Program-made: the position numbers and the translations under genes | Assembly (NCBI GenBank): GCA_030789695.1 | Contig: CM061134.1 | Coordinates: 59,093,334-59,157,333 of the forward strand | Length of the DNA: 64,000 nt | Direction of reading: 5' to 3' | DNA from: Scilla litardierei | Taxonomy: Eukaryota > Streptophyta > Magnoliopsida > Asparagales > Asparagaceae | Notes under the pieces: generated by a model | What the model saw: the letters and a program-made list of their open reading frames with translations, nothing else | What the model was told of the DNA's origin: nothing | Database searches by the model: none | Shown: piece by piece, positions 32,662 to 43,105 of the stretch | Position numbering within the stretch: the first letter of the stretch is position 1 | Layout of the letters: every line of letters begins with the position of its first letter

Positions 32662-33031
32662 GAATTGAGAGAAGGAGAAGAAGGATATTCGTCGTAACAC
32701 AACTCGTGTATTGATATGCACCTAAGACCTTGTATCGCACCACCTCTGGATTAATTCACGCATGAAGCGTGAATAATATCATGGATTTCTTTGCATGTTT
32801 ACAAATAAGTGACACATATGGTCTTGCTTTAAATGGTGAGTGGCTTGGTTTTCCAGGGTAAAGACCATGCCAACAATTGCATGGCTCTTTTAAATCAACA
32901 AATGGGAATTAAGCATGGCTCTTAACTTCATGAATTTACGCATGGTATAAAGTCATGAATGGCTGCATGTAATTTTCTAGCCTTTTGTAACCATAAGCCT
33001 TGAGCCACTTGGCCACTTTCATGCATAAAGG

Positions 33032-33064
<33 letters not shown>

Positions 33065-33330
33065 CTACAAGATTCCAACCTCATTCAAAAATGTGTTTAG
33101 AAGTAGGCATACAGAATATGTTTTCATGATCCTTTTAGGACTCTTGATTTGAATCCAAATCAAAATCCTAATATAAAGTGGATTAATCAAACCAAAACTC
33201 CCATGAATATTCTAACACGTAGGAATTCATATTAGAGTCAAACTGTATTGGTTCAGGTCTATTATGGATCCAACATTTGAATCAAACCAGCACCCGAACG
33301 CTGAACCAAAGTTCCTTACACATCTGGGCC
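32662..33330. other. Intergenic, with a G29 homopolymer
   Basis: AT-rich sequence without a gene. A run of 29 consecutive G residues occupies 33034-33062. The stretch after it is probably a decayed LTR U3 because palindromes follow. Confidence 0.6.
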
Positions 33331-33333
33331 AAT

Positions 33334-33470
33334 TAGTCGACTAGTGCTTATGCATTAGTCGACTAGTGCCAAGTTAGTCGACTTGTGCTAAAGAAATAGT
33401 CGACTAGCTAACTCTCTTTTTTCCTTGCAGGCTGATTAGTTGAACTATTGAAACCTCATTAATCTACTAG
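33334..33470. promoter_or_regulatory. TAGTCGACTA palindrome cluster
   Basis: TAGTCGACTA at 33334-33343, 33356-33365 and 33397-33406, TAGTCGACTT at 33375-33384, plus decayed copies near 33436 and 33460. The motif is identical to that in the LTR at 1-854, so the flanking DNA may be another SIRE-like U3. Orientation is unclear. Confidence 0.45.
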
Positions 33471-33479
33471 TCACATGTT

Positions 33480-34682
33480 AGGGGTTTGGTTTGGAGTTTA
33501 TGCCATCTTCTTTTTCTTGGATCATTCATAACTCTTTACAAATCTTTCCAACGTGCACTCGCAACTCCTTGCAAAACACCATTCTCTCTCTAATAAACTT
33601 GATCACAACTCTTGTGATCAGTCTCATACATCACATGTACATGAAGCTCATTCATTCGTTTCTCGTGAGAGGTCATTACCTATGTCAATCGATTCTAACA
33701 AGCATGATCATATCGTGTTCAATGTGCAACGGAGGCACTATCCACGCATACTACCACCATTGTCATGGAATCGTCATTGTTTGGTTAGCATAGAGACTGG
33801 AATCTCTACGAACCAAATCCCGGACCTTACGATGACAGATTCCATGTTGTCCGGTCCCTTCGTCATCAATATGTCGCTAAGTGTATAGCGTACGGCTTCT
33901 TGTCAAACCCTACTACACTTTATAGTCAGAGTGAAATGTGATCCCATAGTTAGAGGTTTAGATACTATTTGTTACTTTAACAAGTTTATCTTTCTGCCTT
34001 GGCCAAGGATTTAACTATGAATCACATTTGAGTTTGTGTGACATTAACCTCCCATATCGGAGGGGACGAATCCCATCTTCATGGCCACTCACTTTGCACC
34101 CTTCTAATCATACCCAGCAAGTACCTACGTATCAGGTGTAATACCAATGTTCGGTAAAGCCTAAGTATAGCCTTTTACATGCAAGGCCTTTTAGCACATC
34201 TCAGGTCATAAGGACTATGCAGCACATACTAACATCTGAGAGCTTTATGTTGATAGTCAGAGTATGAATATCATACAGAAGCATCTTGGCGAGTTGTTCA
34301 TGTGAACTTGTATTCCAAGAACATAGCATTGTCTCATGATGTCTCTACATCGAGTGACTATGAGGCCATCCACTATTGTCTAATAGTTGAGCTCAACACA
34401 CAATGGTCTATCTGGAATATCGATATCACTTTCTTGATATTCTAATGACCATGAACATTTTAGGAGATACCATTGGAGCTCATTATCATGATCTCATTAC
34501 AATCCCAATGTACATCACATGCATCTCCACGGACTTTATCCGTGTAATCATACTGTAACATCATAGATGCATGCTTAAATGTATAAGGATTACATAGATA
34601 AACATTACCAAATAGCTTACTATCATTTTGAACGAGATGTGTCAATTCTACTAACTGACGTAAGATCATATATTCTCCAACA
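33480..34682 (-). repeat. Probable copia 3' LTR
   Basis: The right end, ATATTCTCCAACA, followed by TCTCTCACTTGCG, resembles the LTR/polypurine junction at 13350-13369. To the right lies the end of a copia pol in minus orientation. The left end is not defined and no second copy exists in the window. The ORFs at 33491-33793 and 33553-33888 are not supported. Confidence 0.45.
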
Positions 34683-34860
34683 TCTCTCACTTGCGCTTAC
34701 GGCCAATTACAGTATCTCATATTGGTCTTATCCACCAAATTCTTCAGTCAGTTTGTGGAAATGCCTTCGTAAGTGGATTTGCTACATATTAACTCCTTTT
34801 ATTAGTTGATCTTGAATTTCATGTCTCACATGAAACCTATTCAAGATATATTTTGGATCA
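34683..34860 (-). pseudogene. Copia RNase H C-terminal remnant
   Basis: The minus strand gives YVANPLTKAFPQTD with stops around it, matching the NIADPLTKGLP signature near the end of copia pol, just upstream of the polypurine tract. It parallels 13870-13930. Confidence 0.55.
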
Positions 34861-36148
34861 CTATCCAAAGATCTACTTATGAATCATCATGTACAACTAT
34901 TTATCTCAATACATTTGTACATGTAGCTATACTATCATGCTTGGAACTCTTTCAAGTTACTGCCCGTCCACTAAGGTTGAAAAACTTATCATCCCACTGA
35001 TCAGCTGTTATACATGTCGCCTTGGAAATTTAGAGTCAGTAAATATTTTTACCAAAAGATTATTACTCCCACCATAAACCATAAATAAATTTCTAGTACT
35101 TCTCTAGTACTTAGAATACATCTCTCACGATAATACAAGATTCTCCTAAACTCTTTACTAAGAAATATAGTGACTTTCCGGAGTGCCTTCTTTCTTTTCT
35201 AAACCATATTTAGATATTAAATAGCCCAACATAAATGAATAGCTATGCAAGCATCTCATGTATCCAAACACTTGAGCTTTGCAACCTTGAGTGTAGCTCA
35301 ACAAGTTGCTTGTCTCAAGATCTAGTTGGGATGTATAGTCTTGCACCGCTCATGCACTCGTATTCGACTCAAACAGTTTGATCGAATTCTCGAACTTTGC
35401 GGATCAAAATTTTTTTTCCATACAACCTTGAGGGTAGCTCGACAAGTTGTATGGAGAAACATACTTCGAATATCCTATATGTTCAAGCTGCCCCATATAG
35501 AGGCGAGAGACATGTAGCGTGAATTTATTTGTTGGACCCGGAACTTAATGAAATCATATTTCTTAAGTCTGCTTTTTAGAAGGTCATTTTAATGTCATCG
35601 AGAATATAGTTTAATTCTATCAATTAGAATTTAACTTGATATTCAATTAATCAACCTATTTGATCAGTTAACTTATTTCATTAAAATATTATATTTTGAT
35701 TCCATCGGTAAACATAGTCTTGCCCTAGTTTAGCATATGTTCAATATTAAATATAGGTAGAATGGCTTTTATCTATCTATATTCTCCCACTATTTTTACG
35801 ATCATTCTTAAGCCTTAATAATGAACGATTTAATCGAATTAAATAAATGGGTAAGAGATCCAATCACCCTGAGCCTAACAACCTTGAGTGTAGCTCAACA
35901 AGTTGCTTGACTCTGTAATCGGAAGATGACTCTTCATCAATCATATCAGATATGACCCACTTATCTGTTTTTACCCTACCCTTTTGTGATTATGAGTGTG
36001 CTCACCCAAATCACAATGTCTAGTCTAGTCGGTCCCTTCTTTTCGTGTCTAGCCTGTCTTGCCCCGGTGCTCGGTGTATTCACGACACATCGGTTTGGGT
36101 CAGATCTTAGACAACATCTAGCCAGACTACATCATTGACTTAACTTAC
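34861..36148 (-). other. Decayed copia internal or leader DNA
   Basis: AT-rich, no gene. A word of the form CTTGAGTGTAGCTCAACAAG recurs at about 35289, 35426 (variant) and 35884, and again at 48257 beyond the Athila-like insertion. The block at 36061-36105 (CGGTGTATTCACGACAC) has a diverged copy at 48160-48203. The last bases CTTAC (36144-36148) are the left target site of the Athila-like element. Confidence 0.5.
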
Positions 36149-37198
36149 TGATCGCACCCCGGTATGCACACGCACCCGGGACAAGCGACTCGTAGTCTTA
36201 CCGCAAGCGCACGGTGTAGCGGCGAGCGGGTATCGAACTTAGGGAGGAACAATGACAGTGTCTCCTTCTAATCACCTAGCTATCAAAATGGTCGAGAATA
36301 ATTTGGGGGTAAAATTGTCACAATCGTTCGAATGTCAATTGAAATACCAATAAAATAAAGCGCCTATGGATAGGGAATCTCCGCTACGAACCGTATCTCA
36401 TCGTTGTGATTCGTAGGTTACATCATTGCTAGACTTGAATTTTAGGTGAAATAGTCGCAACTAAATGTAGAACCAAGCTTACGCTCTCGCGCTATTGCCG
36501 GTCTATAGCGAACCTAGGGTAGGGCCCAATCTCTTGCAAACCCTAACATAAGCCGCTAGCGTGAAGAATGACATCATCGTTCAACCGTATCTCGAGCCCA
36601 CTCTCGTGCAAACTCGAGCTACAGCCTAGGTTGTGATAGTTCGTACCCGTCCAATCTCTTGTAAACGGATATTGGTATAGAAACACGATTAAAAATCCTA
36701 GCTTTGGCCCAATCTCTTGCAAACCAATTCTAGAGAAGTCCAATCGTAAATCTAAATCGAATTTCTAGGGCTTCCTATCAATTGGGACCCAATCTCTTGC
36801 AAATCCCAATCAATATGAATCCCTAGCTATCCGTAATTAATCAATCCCAACCTAACCCTAATCAATTCTAGCAAGAATTTCACCAATTCATCACAATTTA
36901 GAAATAGGGTTCATAGGGTTCATCCCTATGCCCTAAGACGATAAAACTACTCACTAATCATCATGCAATTCATAAGAAAATCAATAACAAATTCAGCACA
37001 ATTCATTGCAATAGAGAAATTAACAAAAAAAATAGAGTTTTTGATAAGAAAAGAGACAAACCAATGAGAACCCAATAGCATCCAACAAGAATAACCTTTA
37101 AATCTCCAAGAGAAAAGCTAAATCTAATGATCTAAAAAGCTCTCAAAAAGGCTGCCAAAAAGTATCAAAAAGTTCTCCTAAACTAGGGCAAAACTGGG

Positions 37199-37207
37199 TT
37201 TAAATAC
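37199..37207 (-). promoter_or_regulatory. LTR TATA-like box
   Basis: GGGTATTTAAACCC on the minus strand, 84 bp downstream of the nearest palindrome (37291). The second LTR has the same box at about 47391-47398, 85 bp from its cluster. Confidence 0.55.
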
Positions 37208-37290
37208 CCCTCAAAATCGCCCAAAAAATCGTGACAAAAATGCCCCTGCACAGCCCAGAAATCGCAGTTTACGCAGTAGGCGGGACGGCT

Positions 37291-37656
37291 CACTCGGCCG
37301 AGTGACAAATGTCACTCGGCCGAGTGACAAACCATGTACATTTACAGTAAGTTGGGGATTTTCGGGGGTCTGTCTTCGGAGGTGACTCGGCTGAGTGGCT
37401 TTACTCACTCGGCCGAGGGGCATTCCATGCTCGGCCGAGTCGAAACTCTGAAATCGCCTGTACTTTTCCAGTAAGTCGGCCTCTTTTGATAGTGGATTTT
37501 CCCGTGCCACTCGGGCGAGGGGATCTTCATACTCGGCCAAGTGGACTATTGTCACTCGGCCGAGTGCACGCTGATTTCCTTCTGTGGTGCGTGTCCGGTT
37601 TGGTCGGCTGAGTGGTCTTCTTGCTCGGCCGAGTGAGTGCTTCACTCGGCCGAGTG
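37291..37656 (-). promoter_or_regulatory. CACTCGGCCGAGTG palindrome cluster (3' LTR)
   Basis: Eleven sites in 366 bp. Perfect 14-mers at 37291-37304, 37313-37326, 37553-37566 and 37643-37656 (the first two and last extend to TCACTCGGCCGAGTGA). Variants are at 37384, 37406, 37429, 37508, 37531, 37602 and 37622. Spacers differ in length (about 8 to 70 bp) and sequence. Confidence 0.85.
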
Positions 37657-37962
37657 ACATGCTGTAGATGCCCATTCTTCATCATTTCACCTCCTCTTCG
37701 CTCCTACGAGGTTCCTTCTTCTTCCACTTGTCTTCCATCGCCGAATAGCCCTCAAAAGAGCATTGGGTGACACTCTGGAGTGGGTGCAAATCCTCTTGAT
37801 TTCAAAATCACTCCGAATCGCTCTATATCTCCTGAAATACGACAAAAACAAGAAATCGTGAAAAGCATCGCAATATTGTCGAATAATAGTGAAAAACGCG
37901 ATATGAGCGATCAAAGTGGCATGCAAACATGCAGAAAAAGGGTGTAAAATACGGAGTGATCA

Positions 37963-40085
37963 AAATCCCCCAAGCTTACCTCTTACTCGTCCTCGAGGAA
38001 GATGAGTAAAAAACAAACCCGACGGGCAAAATAATGGAAAAGAAGGAAAATAAAACTGAAAATAGAATATAAAGCGAAGAAGGGGGCGCCAGATCATTCT
38101 TCTCAGGACGTGGGTTTTGCTTACTCATTTAGCATACATCGAATATAAAACACACGTCACAGACTTTTATTTCGATATCATAGTATAATGATGCATTCGA
38201 AATAGAAAACCCCAAAATATCAATATAGCATGAAATATGGAATCATTCTAGGATTAACATCGTCTGAAGCATCTAAAGCGGTATGCATAACCATAGATCA
38301 CACACTTTTCAATTGAATGCTTTCTATAAGGAGTATAAGAGATATCACACGATATGGAATAGTAAGAATAGAAAAGTATGGTTTTCATGAAATGAATGCT
38401 AAGTGTCGATTTCTGGATTTCGTGAAACTTTAGCAATCTCACCGAGTATAGAAGATTACTTAGCATAGGTTATCATGCACCGTCAAGTAGTCGCTCTCTC
38501 ACACATCATTGGATCCTCTCCCCCAAGCTTATCCATAAGCGTGATGACATAAACAAATCAATATGTACATTCCCCATTTCTTTTGAAGCTCCAAATAAAA
38601 ACAAAGACAAAAGAGGGAAGAAAGAGAGAAAGAGTACGAGATGGGATCGTTTACAAACTTCTTTTCTCTTTTCTTTTCTTTTTCTCAATTTTTCTCAATT
38701 TTTCTCTTTTTTTTGAATAAACATATATACATAAGCGATCCCAAATCAAAAGAGAGAAGGATATACAGGTATATATATTTTTTCTTTTTGATTTTGGGGA
38801 TTTGGAGCATGAGAATTAATAGCGGGAGAAATGCCGATAATAAACTTACTTAGGGGGGATTCACCAATGAATTTTAAATATAGAAATGATGCTCAAGATA
38901 TGTGGAGAAAGAAATAAATGTATCGCTCGGTTCACTCTATAGGACGTGCACGACAACTTTCAGCAGAGTAATATAATCTACTCAGTTTAATCTCAAAAAG
39001 TAAACTAGTCCAGATATATCGTCCTAGCAAACATTCAATCAACCTGAAAGTGAAGCGTACAATTCATGTAATAAGAAGTGATATGAGAAAGGAAAGCAGT
39101 ACTCCGTAAATAAGCAATCAATGCGTGAAGCTTGGTGTGTTTTCTATGAAAAGCATACATATGAATCATCAGACATCAGCTAATAACAGAATTTCATCCA
39201 TATTCATACAGAAAAAGAGTGGGTTACTATTTCAAATGCAAAGCAGGACATAGCATATGATATCTGAAACAAAAGCTATGACGTGACGAAATAGCATGCA
39301 CATAGAGATAGGCTAACACCACGTCATCATCATCGCAGAAAAATCATCTCTAGCAAAAGATGAAAGAAATAATGATAAAAGAAAATAGATACTACTATGT
39401 ACAATGCGACACACAAAGAAAATAAGAAAACGTGATGCATGATAAAAAAACGAAAAAGTGGGTGAAAGTGGTGAAAAAACAAAGAAAAGGTGGGAAAAAA
39501 ATAAAAATAAAAATAAAAGGTGACGAAAAGCAAAAAGTGTGAGAACTCACTCCCCCAAGCTAAAGTGCACAGTGTCCTCAATGTGCAAAGTGTGGCACAC
39601 CGAGAGACGTGAAATGGGTGGGGTGGGTGAGGATGCATGCATGATGAAAAAGAAAGAAAAAGAAAAAGAAAATAAGATGTAAATGAATGTGATGCATGCA
39701 AAGATCAGTATGGTGCAGATATAAGTGTCCCAAAAAAGTCTCTCCCTCCCTCCCAAAAAGATATAATAAGATATGATTAGAAAGGCACCAAAGTAGTACG
39801 TGGAGGAGGGGGCAAAAAATCACCAGGCCCAAAAACAAACGGGCAGCAAAACGACAAAAAATATCAGAGGCATCAAGAGTGTGCCTAAGCTGGTGGTGGC
39901 GCTGAACCAGCACCGTCCTATGGCAGAGGTGGTGGTGGAGGTGGTGGGCGTGGTGGCTGCTGGGAGGGTGTGGGTGATGGAGGTAGACGCGCCAGAATCT
40001 GATTCAAGCAAGACTGAATACTGGGAAGGATGGCGACGCGGGTCTGCACGGCGCTGACCGTGGCGGAGAGAGCCCTAAAGTCTCC
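37963..40085 (-). other. Non-coding 3' region of the Athila-like element
   Basis: Between the ATHILA ORF and the 3' LTR. Begins (right of the LTR) with the polypurine tract, GCTTGGGGGATTT on the minus strand at 37963-37975. Further copies of AAGCTTGGGGGA-like purine tracts occur at about 38518 and 39550. The frame 39330-39701 (Phe-rich) is the complement of an A-rich run and is not a gene. Confidence 0.65.
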
Positions 40086-42010
40086 TCAAAGTCCACTAAC
40101 AGCCCCCTCAAGAGCACGGATGCTTTGAACTAGAGTGTCTGGGGGTGGTGGAGCAGAGGGATGCACAGGTCTAACAGGTGAGGAGCGGGGCTGTCTCTGG
40201 CGGGCAGTGTAGAGGACGTGGCCAGCAGGAAAGTGTGGAAGGGGTGCTGTGCTCACTAAGAGATGCCCAGCCTCGGTGTGAGGCTGGGACGCAGGCTGGG
40301 TTGAAGCAGAAGCAGCAGCAGTAGCGGTGGAAGTCAAAATGGGCGACGAGGCAGCAGGAGAGGTCAGTGACGCAGAAGTTGAGACAGATGTCACGACGCT
40401 CTCGGTAAAGACAGGGGCGGTGGAGACCGAAAGGTCGATGACTGGGGAGGCTGTGTAGGGCACAAAAGATGACTCCCCAGGAGTCGAGAACAGCAATCAG
40501 GAGAGGGCTCCACGGCGGCAGTAAAGGAAGACTCGCCGCTCTCAAGTATGGTGGGTGGACGCTCGGGGCTCAGTGTGGAAATGGGCTCGACGGACATAGG
40601 CTCGGTGGTGGTGGTGGTGGACTCAGCTAAGGTGCTCCCGACACTTACAGACGTGTTGACAGAGGTGTCGGGAGGTGCAAACAGTGCAGGTGCAGGCTGA
40701 GGGATCACGGGGTCAACAGGTGGTGCAGGGGGTGCTTGCTCAACATCCTCGGGCTCAAGCATGTAGGTAGCGGGGATGAGGAGATCCATCGCTGGAATCC
40801 AGTCCCCGTGAGCCGGTCCAATGTGTGTCTGAGCGGGGCTCGGAAGAACCATGTAGTCAGCACTGAAAGGACCGTGCAACCACACCCAGTGCTGGCGACC
40901 GTGGGGACGAAGCATCTTCATCCGGGCCATAACATCTATGGAAAGTGCGGTGGGGACCAGAGGTCGACGCAAGTCGTCAGGTAGGTCCACGCCGGTCATA
41001 AGGGCCAAAAGGGTGATCAGACCGCCACAACAGATAGGTGAGCGAGCGCTCACCGAAATGATGATGCAGTCTAAAAACCAGCTGGTAATGTCGATCTCGA
41101 TGGCGGGGACCAAATCATCACTACCCCTATCTAGAACCCTAGGGCGAGTCATCGCATAGAGCATGTAGAGCTCTGGCGTAGACATGGTCCCGGGATCGTA
41201 CCTCGCTAGGAAAGTAGTCGCCATAAGGCGCTGTGCAATGCGGAGGCAGGGGTGGAGGATAGTTGAGGCCTTGGCCCTACTAGGGTCAAAGGCAAGTGGG
41301 GATCCCGTGATCCGTGTCCAGAATTTGCAGGTGTCGAACGACGGGGGTGGGATGTGCGTGGGAGCGTAGGCTCGGTCAGGGTCAGGGACGGCGGGCCACT
41401 GGAAGAACACTCTAAGCATGTCGAGAGTGATCTCACACTCTCGATCCATCAAACAGAACGAGCATCCTCCAGAGGTCCGGTCAATGGAACTGAGGACCAC
41501 TAGTGTCGGACGGATGTAAGTATCCGCCGACACCGACAAAAAGTCACGCCATCCCACGTTGTCGTACAACGTGAGAAGTCCCTCAAGTACCCCTAGGCGG
41601 TCTAGGTCAGCTAGGTGTGCAAACCTAGAGGGTACTATCGAGCGATGGCATATACGCTCGAATCTGGTGCGGTGTGCGTCATTTCGAAACGTAATCCCCA
41701 TCGGCCCGACGACGGGAGCGGGTGGAGGGATGGGATCAGCAGGGATAGGCTGTGTAGGTGGTGGTGGCGGTGGCGGGTTAGGTGGAGGGGAGTCCTCCCT
41801 AGTGGAAGAGGGACCAGGATCATCGGTCCTCTTCCGCTTGGCAGCGGATCCCCGTGTACGTGGCCTAGTACGCGGCGGCATGTGTGCCGCGAGACGTGTC
41901 CCAACCAAATAAGTAGTGCGACGTGCTAAATGATGGAACGAGTGTACCTGAACACGTCGCGAGAGCAAACAGCTGTGTGTGCGAAGAGACGCCTCCGTCG
42001 CGAAGCTCAA
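40086..42010 (-). pseudogene. ATHILA-domain ORF (env-position ORF of Athila)
   Basis: Likely start is the Met at 41881 (MPPRTRPRTRGSAAKRKR), with a basic, nuclear-signal-like start and a Pro-rich stretch. The ATHILA ORF1-type domain follows: TRFERICHRSIVPSRFAHLA, GLLTLYDNVGWRDFL, CEITLDMLRVFFQWP, ICCGGLITLLALMTGVDLP. The C-terminal third is Ser/Thr/Pro-rich. A frameshift near 40495 moves to the frame ending at 40086 (ALEGAVSGL). There is no signal peptide, furin site or clear membrane anchor, so envelope function is not supported by the sequence. In Athila elements this ORF lies between integrase and the 3' LTR, as here. Confidence 0.82.
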
Positions 42011-42414
42011 AGCGCGTCCAAGAGCTCCCCAAAGCTCCCCAAGCTAGCCTGCAAATCAAACGATCAAACCAGTGAATAATATTCAATATATATGGGGTAG
42101 ATGGGGAATAATAGATAGATATGAAAATTAATTTCAAAATCAGGCTAAAAACGAGTGCGGATTGGAGAAAAAGGCGAGAAAATTGGATTTGGGGGCAAAA
42201 CCGAGGGATTACGGCAAAATGGCGGCGGCACCGGTGATGGCCGGCGGCGAGGTGCTCGACCGGTCGTCGGCGGTCGACTGGGGGTCGGTTGCCTGCGGGT
42301 GGTGGCTGGCTCGGGCGAGGAAGCGACGAATCGGGCGACGGGATGCGAAGCGACTGCGGCTCGGGTGATGATTTGGGATTTTTTTCGTTTCGATTTTCGT
42401 GCAACCCGCAGCCG

Positions 42415-42424
42415 CTTATATATA
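42415..42424 (-). promoter_or_regulatory. Internal TATA box upstream of the ATHILA ORF
   Basis: CTATATATAAGC on the minus strand, 11 bp past the palindrome cluster (42435-42775) and about 530 bp before the likely start codon (41881). Inference: a second promoter serving the ATHILA ORF. Confidence 0.5.
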
Positions 42425-42434
42425 GGTTGGTTAC

Positions 42435-42775
42435 GACTCGACCGAGTGATAATTTCACTCGGCCGAGTGACGTGAAGTTAAAATTTTTTTCAAATTATCT
42501 TCGCCACTTACGACTCGGCCGAGTGGCTTTGCTTCACTCGGTCGAAGGGAGAAACTCCACTTGGCCGAGTGGCTCTGCCACTCAGCAATTCTAGAGCTAG
42601 GAGGGTATCTGTTTCACTCGGCCGAGTGGTAAGGTACTCGACCGAGTGGCAATTAACGCTAAAAGTTACAGAAATTGACAGAGAGTTGGTCTGCAGAAAC
42701 TTCCTTGTTTGGTGCTCCACTCGGCCGAGTGGAGTCTTTGCTCGGCCAAGTGGCATAAGCTACTCGGCCGAGTGA
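42435..42775 (-). promoter_or_regulatory. Internal CACTCGGCCGAGTG palindrome cluster
   Basis: Ten sites in 341 bp between pol and the ATHILA ORF. Perfect 14-mers or 13-mers at 42456-42469, 42615-42628 and 42718-42731, with variants at 42435, 42512, 42535, 42558, 42635, 42740 and 42762. The spacers are unrelated to those in the LTR cluster. Confidence 0.8.
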
Positions 42776-43105
42776 CGTGCTGTTTTCTGAATCGGCTCTC
42801 CGTTTTTGCTCTGGTCTCTGTTTTTCTTCTTCCAATCTGTTTCTTCCTCCTTCTAATGCCTGAGCGCGTTCCTGGAGCGCTCTTCCTTGCCTCGATCATC
42901 CTCCATATGATTGATCTCCCTTTCTCCTTCTCCTGTCATGAAAATTAAGACTCGTTGTCACGATTCTCATGGACATAAAACTCTAAAAACTAATAAAAGG
43001 CTAAACCGAAAATGAAAATCAAATAAAAACAATGCAAAAACCCTCGGGTTGCCTCCTGACAAGCGCTCGTTTAAGGTCATGAGCTCGACCCCTTAAGATA
43101 TTCGT

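Larger units (their letters stand above)
36149..37962 (-). repeat. Athila-like 3' LTR
   Basis: 1814 bp; on the element strand it starts TGATCACTCCGTATTTTACA and ends GGTGCGATCA. U3 carries the CACTCGGCCGAGTG cluster (37656-37291), then a TATTTAAA box (37207-37199). A CAATCTCTTGCAAA-type word recurs in R/U5 (36530, 36650, 36710, 36790). Confidence 0.93.

Noticed and set aside
37291..37656. Repeat-spacer look of a CRISPR array
   Set aside because: Repeats are 14-bp degenerate palindromes, spacers vary from about 8 to 70 bp, and the setting is a plant LTR with no cas genes.
39330..39913. Phe/Leu-rich ORFs suggesting membrane proteins
   Set aside because: They are complements of A-rich and GA-rich non-coding DNA in the Athila-like 3' region, in overlapping frames.
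40391..42010. Retroviral envelope gene
   Set aside because: The ORF is in env position but has an ATHILA domain and lacks a signal peptide, cleavage site and membrane anchor, so it is named by domain only.
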